The notes: generated by a model not told the origin, from the sequence alone. Shown: positions 1-12,495, numbered from the stretch's first letter. The stretch is 64,000 nucleotides of DNA from Procambarus clarkii (GCF_040958095.1 NC_091227.1:21623178-21687177), one strand, 5' to 3'. Numbers and translations are program-made.

Positions 1-2511
1 AGAAAGTGGCATTTCATTACATTCAACTCTGGTGTTTTGGTTATACTGTACAGTATATTGTTTAGTAATACTGTAGTATTATGATAAAAGTGGGTGAGTA
101 AATTCAGCCGGCAAGGTGTGCGTTTCAACCAGATATTCATCAACATGGCTCTCTGTATCAAGATTGCACTGTACAGTACAGGCCCCCTGTATGTATTTTT
201 AGTTTCCTAATGCCCTATATTTTCCTCTTGACCTTTTTCTTAAGTTATGTAATGAACTTCCAGTCATTCAGAGATAGTTTTAGTTTGTAAATATTCATGT
301 CATGAGTAAATGCACCGACTATAAAAGAATACAGTACCTCTATAAAGCTGCCGAACTGACACCTTATTTAACACGCCCTGTGTTAATTTGCAATGCCTTT
401 TATTCTTCCTTGTTCATTAAAAAAATTCTTGAGTTTATTCCAATGAAGGTAAAAATCATTTTTCCATACGTGGTAGGGAACTCGATCTACCATGAGAGTT
501 GGTAGGGAACTCGTAAGATCAAATCTATAGTACAGTACAGTACAGTACAGTTTTCAGTTCTTTATTCTCCAGTAGTATCTGAGCTGTAGCCATTTTCTTA
601 GTCCTGTTCATGCTCCTTGAAAAAAAAATGGCAAATGTGTGTTAAGTAGCGTACTGTGTATAAGTGTCTCCTTAGAGACTATACATATAATTTCATGATT
701 GATTTCCTGTGATAATCACAGTCGTAAATATTCTTTTTAGAGAAATAAAAATACTGAAATTATGAGTTTTGTGAATACTGAGCTTGTGCCAGTTAGTAAA
801 AGGTTTATATCTTGCATGACACCAGGGGTAGACTGACTTGAAAGCCAAATCAGCATTTTTCTTGAAAATTAGAGAATCCGGTTGAATAGTCTTGACTTGA
901 GCTCATTAGATGAGATGCTTGACCTTAAATGTTTCCCCTAGCCTTTTTTCTATTACATGTAGGTAAAATTTAAACAATAAATTTGATATTTAGTACTGTA
1001 TATTCTTTTGGACTAACAGATTCCAAATCTTCAGTGTTAAATATATTTAAAATATATTTAACATACATTTTAGGTAAGAATCAGATATATAGTCATATGT
1101 ATTCTGGAGGCAAGATAAACATCAGGTGTACTAGTTTACTAACTGCACTGGGCATTCTGTAATCTTCCAAATGTGCTGTTTCAAAATAATACTGTAATTG
1201 ATTGTTGCAAAATTTAGCTCCCGTCTGTTTGAACTTTGGATATAACTACTGTACTGTATCTGCTTAGTACTGGCTAGCCTGCCTTAAACATTTTAGAACC
1301 ACTAATACTGTACTGAAATCATAGTAACTGAAGCAGTGGAACTGATGCAAAGTTGATAGTTTAATTAAAGTTAAATAAATTGGAAATTCTAAAGAAAATT
1401 GTTGTGGCGTAAATGAACTTATAACTGTGCTGTTTAGCACACGTAAGTTTAGGTGGTGAGTGAGGCATTTAGGTAATTGATTGGGTTATGCTGACTTAGG
1501 TGACACGGAGCACGAGTGTTGTTAAGTTTTTATTGTATCTTTCTGACTGAAATAATGTAAATTTATGTTTACTAAAAACACCTACACAAAAAGCAGATAC
1601 AGCAATTACTTTTAAATTTATGAGTTATTAAAGGTTCGAGATCATATTAATCTTAAAGATTTTTTCAAGCATTTTAAACATGGCTGGTTATATACTTATT
1701 TAAACATTTAAATTATTTCAGTATACAGTATTCAGTGTTAGTTGGTGTGAAATTTTAGTGAATTAAAAATTATTTTGCTGTAGCTAGATTTTTTTTTTAA
1801 TTTCAAATGGAGGATGTGCTTTGCAAGTAATTAATAGTTCTACTACATCTTGACATTTCCCATAACTGTAATACATATATTGCTTTTCCATTCTTTATAA
1901 CTGTTTAGCCTCTGTTTCCTTGTATTGTCATGTTTCCCCGACTACTTTCTCCCTTGTGTGTGTGCTTGCTGAGGACATTTCCTATTCTTTTTGCACGTTA
2001 TTGGCACAGTGTAAGCTTAGTAACAATATGCCTAACTTTTACAACAGCTAATCCAGCATGCAGAATCCTTTGACAAACTTTTCAGGTGGTCATGTTAAAG
2101 AGTCTTTGTTAGTACTTGAAGGCATTTGAAATGTGTGGGGAAGGTTGTGCATGTGGCTGCCCCATCATGGCTGGGGCAAACGCAGCCTCAGCTATACTAT
2201 ATAGGGAGATGAGACACGGAGATTTAAATTACCTTAAAACTCTCCTCTGTTCAACTTTTCATTATGGCAGATTATGACATTTTAGATTTGTTCTTATACT
2301 GTTCATCATTGCTAATTTTGCATTGTCTTTTTAATGACCATTGTGTATTGGATGTGTCTTATATTAGCAAATATATATGTATAGAGAGACTTTTATCAAG
2401 AGTAAGCCTCTACATTTTGGTATTTTATGTCATTCAGTTATCCGATTCTCCGAGGCCAAAATTAACATAATTTTAAAGACTCTCCAGGACTGATTTCTAT
2501 GGCTAAAGTTA
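1..2511. other. AT-rich unique DNA, no gene recognised
   Basis: Only short open frames of at most about 70 codons occur, with no domain, repeat structure or codon bias that would support coding. The stretch is rich in the self-complementary motif TACTGTAC/GTACAGTA, for example at 46-56, 168-176 and 527-550. It could be intron, 3' UTR or intergenic DNA; the sequence does not decide. Confidence 0.6.
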
Positions 2512-2540
2512 GTTTTCCACCTTGTTGGAAGGTGGAAAAC
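2512..2540. other. perfect 12-bp hairpin
   Basis: GTTTTCCACCTT (2512-2523) is followed by a 5-base loop and its exact reverse complement (2529-2540). The stem is too short for a microRNA precursor and no longer pairing extends outward. Confidence 0.7.
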
Positions 2541-4097
2541 CACATTTTCCACATTTTGACACATAGGGTTGTGACTTTACCAGGCTGCAATGGGGCAATT
2601 AAGTTCACCAATATTCTTTGGGAGGAGGAGTAAACTCTCTGGTTAGCACAATACAAATTGGCATTTTTGTGAGGCGAGACATTTAAGAATCACTCCATTC
2701 ACCTGGGCTGTATGGGTCTTGAACCGTCGACCCCACGCGTCCACGCTTTATTTAAGAATTGAGAATATTAATAACCTGATGGGACTTTAGTTTCAATCCT
2801 TTTTTTTTTTAATGGACATCCTCTGTTTATGGAGATTGGACATTTTCGATGATTATTGGCTTTGCTTATGTACTATATGGTATGTAGTGTATTGTTCTTT
2901 ATGTGCAAATGCTGCAAACATCTGCTGCTTATGGTGATTAATTAGAACCAATTCGTGCTGCACTTTTTTTTTATTTTTATAGCTTAAATTCTCGAAACAA
3001 AAAAGCAGGGTTCGCGCTAGCCAGTTATCAAAAGAAATACAGTAATAATATTTGTAAACTTGAATTTTCTGCACGTGTGGCCAATTGAATCTGATACAAT
3101 TCTAGTATTTTCTGAACCTTCTACTAAGTGTTTGTAGTTGTAAATTGAAGTATTCATTCATTAAAATGAGAGGATGTCAGTTTGATGTTAAAAAGTTCAT
3201 ATGATGTATAAGGAGAGCTAGAAAATATTTTGCACAGTATTTTTATCTAAGGGTGTTGTAAAAACTGGGTTGATTTGATTTAACAAATTTATTTAGAGAC
3301 TGAGGTGAACATGTTTATACTGTATTGTGTATTATGAAGACGTTCTTGAATATTTCATCTGTTTAGCAGTTTCATGTTCCTAAATCTCTGAAAATACGCA
3401 CTGAGAAATATTCTGCCATTCAGTTAGTTTTCATATATAATCATAAAAACTTCAATAGGTGTTATATTGTTTCATGTCTTAAGAACCGACAAATGAGAAG
3501 CATATTTAAATGTAATATTAAATAAATTTTATACACTGTAAAACTTGTTGCTTGCAGTGAAGCAGTAGTGGACTTTTCGTTTAATGCAGCACATCACGGT
3601 GAAGGGCTTAACAAGTGTACACCTTACAGTGATTCCGTGGGATTGCTGTCAGTCACAGGACAGTACCATCTATGGCCATTTGTTTTGTTTTTGGGAGCAA
3701 TTGCTCAACACTTGCTATAATTTCTGAAAGTCGTTGAGTTCCTTGCCTCGTAGCTTTGGCAATAGAATGTCAGCAAGGCTATCCTCAGGTTGCTGTGGGT
3801 TTATAAGTTACTGTTGCAATATATTAGTGTTAATGATTGCAGTGTGGTAACAAAAATTCAGTATGTGACAAGCTTTAAGGCTGAGGTTCTTTTTTTGTTC
3901 TTAATCTTCTAGGAATGTCTTTTTAAATTTAATTTGAGCAGAGAGAAAAAATAGAATTAGTTCAGAATTTATCAATGTGACTATGATATGAAGACCTTTT
4001 TCAGTGACAATAAGTTACATGGCATAATCTTATTCTTATGGAGAATGATGTATGTTTTGCATGGGCCACCTTGTTTCTGTAGCAGGAAGTGATAAAT
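2541..4097. other. AT-rich unique DNA, nothing recognised
   Basis: No open frame beyond about 73 codons and no recognisable element. A B-box-like GGTTCAAGACC on the minus strand near 2715-2735 hints at a decayed tRNA-derived SINE, but the body is not recognisable. Confidence 0.5.
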
Positions 4098-4171
4098 TTG
4101 GTAATGATTTGATTTGGGCAGTAAACAGCACTTTTTGGTAATGATTTGATTTAGGCAATAAACAGCACTTT
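4098..4171. repeat. 37-bp direct tandem duplication
   Basis: 4098-4134 and 4135-4171 are adjacent copies of a 37-bp segment beginning TTGGTAATGATTTGATTT, differing at only a few positions. It is a recent local slippage or unequal-exchange event in otherwise unique DNA. Confidence 0.9.
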
Positions 4172-4661
4172 ATGCACACAGTATAAAAATGATATGCCCC
4201 TTCAAAAATGTAAGTACAGTACTGTACTATAATATAGGATTGTGTGTTATAAACAATTATGGCAGAGTAACTGTTGATTTAAAAGTCAATATAAATGTCT
4301 GCATTTTAGATTTAAACTTCCTATTGTTGCTGAATTGATATTATTTTCAAGTACAAACACTGTAATTTTCCTGAAATATTATATTTTTCTCATTTCTTCT
4401 TAACGAATGATTAAGCTTTCCGCTACATTATATATATACTTTTTTTCATTTGAATTAAAACTAACAAAGAAATTTTATCAAACCTAACATAAGTAAGCCA
4501 GTATTTCATGTTCCTAATAAAATTATTATAATAATAATTGGAATAAACCAATTTGAAAGTATAAAAAATAAGTCTATTAGGCAAATCATGCCTTGCCTAC
4601 TAGGCTAAGTAATGCAGGTCTATCTATTAGGTACGACATTATATATATATATGTCATACCA

Positions 4662-4730
4662 TAAGAGGCCTGGTCGACAACCGGGCCGCGGGGACACTGA
4701 GCCCCGGAAGCACTTCAAGGTTACCTAATA
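4662..4730 (+). mobile_element. SINE 3' tail fragment
   Basis: GCCTGGTCGACAACCGGGCC, then GGGGACACTGAGCCCCGGAAGC and a CAAGGTTACC end, matches the 3' tail of the full SINE at 48644-48893. The tRNA head is missing. It sits at the left edge of repeat copy A. Confidence 0.75.
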
Positions 4731-5049
4731 GCCAGAACTGCACTACTTGGCCTAGTGTGCAAGTTGACTTGCCTAATAAGCAGTGATTTTTGTTATTTTC
4801 AAATACTGTATTTCTTTCCAAATTCGTTATTTCGATTAATATTATGTTAAGAACATGAATTAGTGTCTTAGTTATGTTAGGTTATGATAGGTTAGGTTTG
4901 ATAAGGTTAATGTTAATTTTAACTCAAATAAAAAAAACTTCAAATATATGTTATTATGGTAAGCTTTACCATTCCATATGAAAATTTGTAGAAAAATACA
5001 TATTTCTAGGAAAATTTGGCCTGCTAGGCAACTTTTCCTATTAGGTACA

Positions 5050-5100
5050 ACATACATTCATACATACATACATACATTATATATACATTACCGGTATATA
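5050..5100. repeat. (CATA)n and TA-rich microsatellite
   Basis: Five or so CATA units followed by a TATATA stretch lie between the two ~0.5-kb repeat copies. Confidence 0.85.
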
Positions 5101-5309
5101 TAATGCATGTCGTTACTAATAACCAGCACTGCACTACTTGGCCTAGTGTGCAAGGTCCGATTTGCGTAACAGGCAGAATGTTTTTCGTTATTTACAAATA
5201 CAGTATTTCTTTCCAGATTGTTTGTTTCTAAGAATAATAATAATCTGTTATACAGTATGTATTAGGAACTTGAATTACAGACTATGTTAGGTTCGGATAG
5301 GTTATCCTC

Positions 5310-5562
5310 TTGATGTTATCTCGAGATGATTTCGGGGCTTAGCGGCCCGGTCCTCGACCAGGCCTCCGTTTTGTTACACATCCCCAGGAAGCAGCCCGTA
5401 GCAGCTGTCTAATTCCCAGGTACCTATTTACTGCTAGGTGGACAGGGGTATCAGGGTGAAAGAAACTCTGCTTATTTGTTTCCGCCTCCACTGGGGATCG
5501 AACCTGGAACCTCAGGACTATGAATCCGAAGCACAGTCCACTCAGCTGTCAGGCCCCTGTCA
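5310..5562 (-). mobile_element. tRNA-derived SINE, second subfamily
   Basis: Read on the minus strand it starts with a tRNA-like head (CAGCTGAGTGGAC A-box region, AGGTTCGATCCC B box), continues with GAAACAAATAAGCAGAGTTTC and GGTACCTGGGAATTAG, and ends with a GGCCTGGTCGAGGACCGGGCC tail and CCGAAATCATCTCGAGATAA. The head differs from that of the 48644 copy while the 3' half is shared. It splits copy B of the local tandem repeat; AGGTTA on both sides may be a 6-bp target duplication. Confidence 0.85.
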
Positions 5563-5750
5563 GGTTAGGATAGGATTGATCAAATTTTTTTTAGTTTTGA
5601 CTCAAATAACATAAAATTGCAATCATATATCAATGATCAATCAATGAAACTTGTCATTTCACAAGAAAAATTTGTGGAAAAATTAAATATTTCACAAAAA
5701 TCCTGCTTGTTAAGCAAATCTGGCTATTAAGTCACACACACACACACATA

Positions 5751-5905
<155 letters not shown>

Positions 5906-6679
5906 GTGTGCGTGTGTGCACAATTAGTGCAGGTATACATTGCATATATACTGTAGCACCTCCATAATCTGGCTTGTCATCTTTGAACCCAATCACGATA
6001 TCCAAAACCTGAGTCTTTTTCAAGTATTCATCTCCTTAATTTTCAGAGACTTCCTTATTACATCTAGTTGTGTATAGTGAAGATGAAGAGATGCATTCAC
6101 ATGGTACTCTAATGGCACTTTTGAGAATTACTGTAAATTAAGCAACGGTCCAAGAAGAGGGTCATGAGAGGTCATATTATTCACCCTTCTTCAACCTGTC
6201 ATATCCTCTTTGACTATGACTCTTTGTTTCCTGTCTCTCAGGTACACTCTTACATAGAAACTAACGATGTACAGAAATTTACTAGCTGATAATAACTGAT
6301 AAAAAGCATCCTATAGATCACCATATTTTAATGGCAATCAGGTTTTTTCTACCAGAACTTTTACCACTTACCGCTATCAAGTTTCTCTGAAGCTTCTCTA
6401 AACAACTTCCTTTTTATCCATGGTAAGGAAGTTCCTCTTAGCCTTACCTGATGTAACCTTACTCTGTTGCTGGATTACATGGTGTAAACTTGCAAGTAAT
6501 GAAATATTCAAAGAAAAGTCAGTGAAAATGCGTGAGCAACGAAAGGTCAGACTCTGTGTCACACAGGAAGAACACATGGTCGGTACACATTTTTTTATTA
6601 TATATATACAAGAGTTCTTACATTCTTGTACATTTGCACTAGTATGCATAGCATTTTGGGCAAGTCCTAAATCCTAATA

Positions 6680-6858
6680 TTCCCCGGAATACGAACCCGC
6701 CACATAGTTTAACAATCAGGTACCCATTTTACTGTTGGGTAAACAGGCTACAGTTAAAGATTTGCATCCAGTAAATCCTCCCCAGCCAGGATACGAACTC
6801 AGGACAAAGCGATTGCAAAACACCAGACGAGCATCTTACCACTACGCCATGGGAACTG
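6680..6858 (-). mobile_element. decayed tRNA-derived SINE, third subfamily
   Basis: On the minus strand the head reads CATGGCGTAGTGGTAAGATG (A box) and GAGTTCGTATCCTGGC (B box), then CAGTAAAATGGGTACC and TTGTTAAAC-type body words. It aligns with the fuller copy at 52443-52690 but is clearly older. Confidence 0.75.
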
Positions 6859-7200
6859 CTAATTACCTTAAATGTGGTTACAGGATAAGAGTTACGGTGT
6901 TTTTTCGACAGCTTTGTTTCTTTAGTTTGAACCTCTGTTTTCTTCTTGAAATTGCAGTTTTCCAAACTTCTCTTATCAGTTTTGTCAATTGCTATTACTA
7001 TTTTGTATGTAGTGATCATATCACCCCATTTTCTTCTGTCTTCTAGCTTTCATATATTTAATGTCTTGAACCTCTCCATATAGCTCTGGTTTTTAGTTCT
7101 GGAAGTCAGTTAGTTGCATGCCTTTGCACCTTTTCCAGTTTATTGATGTGCACTCACAATAGGGCTTCTGATGATATAGAAAAAGTCATATAAACAAACT
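6859..7200 (-). mobile_element. LINE fossil, C-terminal reverse transcriptase piece (CR1/Jockey-like)
   Basis: Translation of the minus strand gives LEKVQRHATN..LPELKTRAIWRG, then a basic stretch and DMITTYKIVIAIDK. This is the usual tail of CR1/Jockey-type reverse transcriptases in arthropods, where the order is LERIQRRATK, PELK, RRxRGDMIxxYK. Several stops and frame changes break it. A SINE abuts its 3' side at 6858. The same family is represented by a second fossil at 56765-57440. It is a fragment with no sign of activity. Confidence 0.7.
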
Positions 7201-10084
7201 CGTGTACAATTTGTAGTACAGTATAGGCACAGTAAAATATTTCTAAAATTAAAGTGCATTATTTTAAATAATATTTACTAATAAACCCCCATAAAAGTAA
7301 AAATAGGAAAAAATACAATCTACTGGATTTCACTATGCCTAATCTAAACTGAAAAAAAAAAATCAGATTTTTTTTATCGGCAATCCCATAACAAAATCTT
7401 CCTTTTATTTAGTGAGATCTGTTAAAAGAAGACCCATATTTCTTTTGGAGGTGCTATTTTGCAGTATATATACCTTAAAAAGTGTTAGCGTCTTGAGAAT
7501 CATTATTACTGTACTTCAAAATTGGATAAATGGATGGTCATAAACAACTTTTAAGGCAAACTGCTGGATAACAATTGCCTTGGTATGTTATTCTGGGATT
7601 ACAGCTATCAGTGACAACACAAACTTAATAGTAATGCTGTACCAATATATTTTTATGCTTTTGTTTGCTCCCATGGTTGTTCTAGATCGATAGCTGTTGA
7701 CGTGAATTTTTGGGTGTTAAAGAGTTTACCAAAAGATTGGAATTAAACCTTCTCAGGGCATGCTGTGGTTTCTAAACATTGAACAATAGATATTGGTGAA
7801 CAAATTAAAAGAAGAACAATTAGTTAGATGAGTGTATGAGCCAGTATATGTGCATCTGGATTGTGTTCATTTAAATGCATGTATCATACCTGCCCAAGTG
7901 TTCAAATTTGGCTGGATATCAGATTTTTTCAGATACACACAAGACTACTACATCATTCTCGGTGAAATAAGTCAGGTCAGGAGTTTTCTGGTCTTTTTAC
8001 ATTTGCTTGTCTGTGTCCTTTAATTTAAGGCCTAATTAATAGATAGACCTCCGTGTTTTATCATTTATTTGGCAGCTATTGGGACCAATTCTTTTGTAAA
8101 ATAAACTTTCATCGATTCAGAGAATGTCATTAAAAAATTTAATATTGTGAGTTTAGTGTGTACATTGAGAGAAGTTTTTCTCTTCATATGTGAGTAGCAT
8201 ATCTTAGCATCATAATACAGAGATGTAGACAGACTTCTGTGTATGTGTGTGTGCTTTATATCAGTGTGTATGCACATGTGTACGTGTTCAGGAAAAATGC
8301 ATTCAAGAAACAAAGGTTGTGCACTAACAAGGAGAAGTAAAAGATGTCAGCTTCCTGTTATTAAAGATAATTCCAATTATATATATAATATATTCGTATT
8401 TTGGTGCTAATGTGAAGATACAAGATGTTCGCAGTATTTTTGTCAACATATGTAGCCGAGTTAGGTAAACAGGGTCAACACCACCAGTAAGTTGTGTGTT
8501 GGTCTTGCAGCTATGACGCTTGCTCACACCACCAGTTATAGATTTATGGACATGGAATAAACAAAAATTTATATTTCACAAACATGGGGGAAAATATATA
8601 GCAATATAGAAAGCAAATGATTTCAAATTTCTCCATTTATCCTGTATTTTCAATATTGTTCTGTGACCACTCACGGAAGAGGGTTTATACAGATGCTTGA
8701 ATAAACATAAATTTATTTGCAAATTTTCCACTTTTGACATTTTTCTACGTGCTATCTATCTGTCTAAATTTAATCACAAAATTTTATTCGCCTAATTATT
8801 GCCCATTAAAATCTGATATAGGTTAATCAATAACTACTTATAACTTAAATGTAAGTGCTATCTTTCTCTGTGTGAGGTGGGAGTCTCATGTGACCCTAAT
8901 GGTAATCAGTGTGGTGGTAGATTTCGATGGTAACTAGCTAAAGTGTCGGGAGTCTTTGTGCAACTAGCGTGAACCCTGTGTAGTGCGTGTTAGCCACATC
9001 TTCGTAATGGTCACTGCAGCTATACTTGGCACTTGTATTGTATTTTGGTGCTATCTTTTATGTTTCATTTGTACACACGTTGTGGCCTAGAAGAAACAAA
9101 AAACTTTTTTTTACATGAATAGGTTGTCAACACAAAATAATTTGTATCTTGAGTCACTCAGTTATATTATAATTAGATACTTGCGTGCATGGCATTTATA
9201 CACCAGATTTGCTTTCGGCATTTTGACTCGTAAGAATTAGTTTTTTACGTTTAATAGAAATTTTGTTACTTTTTTATTTATTTTTTAATTCATTAAGAAT
9301 TGTATTGAATGTTGGAACATAATTGTTTTCTTAAAACTTGCTCTGGAGTTACACATTCAAGGAGTACAATATATTACCTTCAGTTGATTGTTGTTTGTGT
9401 TCTGTATTTTCTATGTTCATATGCTATATCCAGTTAGTCACTTATATGAATGATGTTGTAGTGCTTGGTTGTAATTACAGGGAGAGAGACAAAAATGTTT
9501 GGCTGAATTTTAAAAACTAGTGCATTAGTTTTTCAAGATGGCTAATATTGACTGTATCTAATTTTGACAATTGGTTATATGCTTGATTATAATAGTGTTG
9601 TGAGAATAGATCTGCATTCTTATATTACATATTATTGGGCTTCCATATTTTGTTGAATAGAGATTTAACCAGATATTCAGGGTTATTGTTTTACTGTGTG
9701 CTTTATTTGTGATTGTTAAAATATTTTGATTTGCCAGTACGTTACATTTTATATAACTTACTGACGGATTATGCTACATTTTACAAATACAAATCAGTCT
9801 TGACAATAGATTTTTTTTTTTTTGTATAAGTTTATTTGTATTTTGTTATTTATGCAATTAGTTCTCTTGCTCACAGAAATACATGTAGTTGCAAATCTTT
9901 CGACGTTAGTAAATGAGCGAATATTATTCAAGACTTGAAGTAAAAAAATGTTTTGACGTCTTCCTGTAATGTAATTATACTTGTGCATTGCCATACTTGC
10001 AGGTTTGTCTTGTTGTGTAGAAGGTCACATGGTCTGGGTTACAAATGTAATCCTGTGTTTTTGCACTTGGTTGGCCACTTGTCT
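7200..10084. other. AT-rich DNA, nothing recognised
   Basis: I see only short frames and homopolymer-rich AT sequence, including a 12-T run near 9810-9822. There is no domain-bearing frame, tRNA or transposon terminus. A long 3' UTR or intron cannot be excluded. Confidence 0.5.
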
Positions 10085-10140
10085 AAGGAAGGGGGAAGGG
10101 AACTATCAGGGGGGAAAGTGCCAAGCCATTGCAACTAAAA
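10085..10140 (+). repeat. short dispersed repeat piece
   Basis: GGGAACTATCAGGGGGGAAA followed by GTGCCAAGCCATTGCAACTA matches the words GGAACTATCGGGGGAAAGCG and CCAAGCCATTACGACTATAT carried (on the opposite strand) at 47434-47510, and the copy at 47003-47070. It is a dispersed decapod repeat of unknown class. Confidence 0.6.
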
Positions 10141-10457
10141 ACATTTCCTCATACACGTATAATGTTTTGAATGAGATATTTATGTTTGAAAACATCTGTT
10201 TAGTGAGGTGACAATGTTGTATCCAATCTTGTAAACAGCATCATTCTTTGAAAATCTATTTTATTTGTTGGTACAATAATTTGTTGTTTATTTAAACTAG
10301 CCATTTAAGAGGAACAATGAAGTGTATTTGTATGGTAGTTGCATACATTTTTTGTTTTCGATGCAGATTTATTTTAGGCCTATTTGTTATATTTATGATT
10401 ACTTATGAGGTGTTATTTTACCTTCCCAGTGGGCAAAATATGTTTAATTAACAGAGG

Positions 10458-10609
10458 TTCAATGTTACATTGAAATTGAAATAAGTTTATTGAGGTAAAA
10501 TACACACAAAGGGATGAGGTAGCTCAAGCTATTCTCACCCCGTTCAGTACAACGTGTTAATACATACATAGACACACATCACAAACAATAAACATATTCA
10601 ATGTTACAT
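10458..10609 (-). mobile_element. 5'-truncated LINE 3' end with 13-bp target duplication
   Basis: A 126-bp insert (10471-10596) is flanked by perfect 13-bp direct repeats TTCAATGTTACAT at 10458-10470 and 10597-10609. On the minus strand it contains GAATAGCTTGAGCTACCTCA, ATCCCTTTG and CCTCAATAAAC. The same words appear just after the coding remnant of the LINE at 51411-51931, so this is a severely 5'-truncated insertion of that LINE family, or a SINE sharing its tail. The perfect duplication means it is recent compared with the other fossils here. Confidence 0.85.
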
Positions 10610-11254
10610 GAACGTTGTTTACAGAGTTTTGCCAGGAGGGTTTGCTTCCTTAGTTGTGAATGTTTTTGTTTGATTTACCAATTAAAGTACAGTATACGAC
10701 TCATGTTGATCTGTGTGCGAGTGACTTTTGTCATGTGGTTGTGTATGGCAGCTCTATAAAAGTACATTTGTTTTAGAACTGATTTTCTTACCATAAATAT
10801 ATTCTTTGTGGTTATTTTGTTAATTTGTTACATTTAGTTCAGTTATTAATGTTGTTTTATACAGTGAAGTAACTTATCATTTTAGCATAACTAAATATAG
10901 ATTAAATGTAGTAATCTACATGAAGCATAAGTACAATTATTATTGTACTCTTCTCACTCTGTACAATTCTGTGCTCCAATATAATTTATCTTCTTTGAAG
11001 GTCCACAATTTGACATTAATATTTTAATTATTGTGTCTTGTGCAATATGCAAGTAGGATTGTCAAGAATTGATATCCGAAAGTGATTTTTTTGATGTAGC
11101 TTGCTTGTTATGTTACTATGAAGATATTTTTTGACTACTGAACCTAATCTGTGCTACTTGTGCTAATATGTATGCAATATTCATGTGTTATGTGGTTTGT
11201 ATTACCTTTTTTTACGCAGTCTGAGTAGTAGTATTTATGAAATATTTAAAATGG
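10610..11254. other. AT-rich DNA, nothing recognised
   Basis: No coding frame or repeat family was recognised. Confidence 0.5.
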
Positions 11255-11599
11255 CTAGGGAGTATGTATAGTGCAAAGCCCTGAATATGGACTCGAGATT
11301 TCTTCTGAATATGCAATGTACTTCCTCCATCCAATTGATTTATGGGGCTCGGCAACGCGTAGAAATGGCTGGAGACTTTGAGTGGCATTTAGTGCTTGTA
11401 GCTCTGTGTATCCCTCAACTGTGACGAGAACAGGGACTATTTTGCCTTGTATCCAGACTGTACTATCAGCTATTTTTGCAGCTACCATTCTCGGTGCTGA
11501 CACTGGACACACACTTCTTTCTTGGTACAAGTGGCCATGGGGGGAACCATGCTTTACAACCATCGACTGGGATCTTTGTTCAGGGTGATTAGTTTGTCA
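11255..11599 (-). other. unidentified open frame, ~114 codons
   Basis: A minus-strand frame is open from the stop near 11600 down to 11255; the first ATG is at 11563 and gives 102 residues. The block is less AT-rich than its flanks and the composition is protein-like (for example IVPVLVTVEGYTELQALN). I recognise no family, signal peptide, membrane segment or zinc motif. There is no obvious splice context or poly(A) tail. It could be an exon, a retrocopy or a piece of a transposon gene; function unknown. Confidence 0.25.
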
Positions 11600-11611
11600 G
11601 TTTGTTAGGTC

Positions 11612-12414
11612 ATGATGCTCGGGGCATGGGTGGGAGTTTACTAACTCAAAAGATCTCAAAATGCATGATTTTACACTCTAATTGTCTGTGAAAGATGCTA
11701 AGGGTGGACTTTTTGAAATAATGAATGTGCATCGTTGTGTGTCTGTGTGTGTGTTTGTATGTAAGTAAGTATAAGTGTTTGTGTGTGAGCGTGCATGTGT
11801 AGTAAACTTTGGGCTGAAAAAAAAAGAAGATATTCAGTGAAGTTTGATGCATACTGTGTAGTATTTTTGTATATGAAGATTCGCCTACTAGTTTGTGACA
11901 AGTGTATTGATTTGTTGCATTGTTCCAGTAAGCAAGTCGAGCTCTACACAGTGCTGCCATGGGTGGAACTCATTAATTGGTTGTTGTTTTTTGTATTGAT
12001 TCACAAGCCGAATAAAAACGTAAAGGGTTCTGTGATAGTGTGGAAGCACAAAGGGATATTTTCAGTGGTTTGGATTCAAAACTGTGATATTAGTCTATAT
12101 TTATTTAATCTCCATTTGTGTTCATGGTTCTCTCCATAATGGCTGGGATCCAGTTTGCAAAGTTGCCAGCTTGGTTGTTTGCGTTGATCCACCCAACCAC
12201 ACCTCTGTGTAGCGCCCCATGGAGCTCTGGGAATCCCCTGTAGCAATGTACATTCAAGTCCAGACTGTTTTTGTACCTGCGTATGAAAATAAAGCTGCTG
12301 TCAACTGCTGAGTCCTTTATTATCTTGTACACTACCTTATGTTTAGTAGAATTATGTGCAAAAAATAGTACAGTATTGAAATTTAGAAGTGTAATGATGA
12401 ACACATGTTATACA
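11612..12414. other. no gene recognised
   Basis: Contains a TG-rich patch at 11735-11800. A GC-richer block at 12135-12245 may be part of an old repeat but has no recognisable terminus. Short frames only. Confidence 0.45.
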
Positions 12415-12495
12415 TATACAGTAATGATGACCAAACCACACATCAAAAGAAAAAATGAAAACAACAACGTTTCAGTTCTTCTTGGACCATTGTCA
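12415..12495 (-). mobile_element. highly diverged Penelope-like terminal repeat
   Basis: The + strand words ACCAAACCACACATC, AACAACAACGTTTCAG and TTGGACCATTGTCAAG line up in order with ACCAGACCACACACTAG, ACGACGACGTTTCGG and TGGACCATTCTCAAG of the young copies at 25517-25724 and 46883-46995. It is an old, solitary half-element. Confidence 0.7.

Larger units (their letters stand above)
4500..5735. repeat. diverged ~0.5-kb tandem repeat, 2-3 partial copies
   Basis: Copy A (about 4721-5060) and copy B (about 5122-5309 resuming 5563-5735) share blocks in the same order: GCACTACTTGGCCTAGTGTG, an ACTGTATTTCTTTCCA block, ATGTTAGGTT, TTTTGACTCAAATAA, and TTGTGGAAAAAT followed by a GCTATTAGGT-type end. 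The end block also occurs at about 4570-4640, suggesting a third partial copy to the left. Copy B is split by a SINE at 5310-5562 and the left boundary of copy A carries a SINE tail. The degenerate GTTAGGTTA words are part of this unit and are not a telomeric TTAGG array. Confidence 0.8.

Noticed and set aside
2725-2748. cDNA-library adaptor contamination (TCGACCCCACGCGTCCACG resembles a SalI-MluI adaptor)
   Set aside because: It differs from the adaptor by an inserted and a changed base and is continuous with a tRNA-like B-box region on the minus strand, so coincidence is more likely; raw reads would settle it.
4860-4910. Interstitial telomere (TTAGG)n
   Set aside because: Only scattered GTTAGGTTA words, no consecutive TTAGG units; they belong to the local ~0.5-kb repeat.
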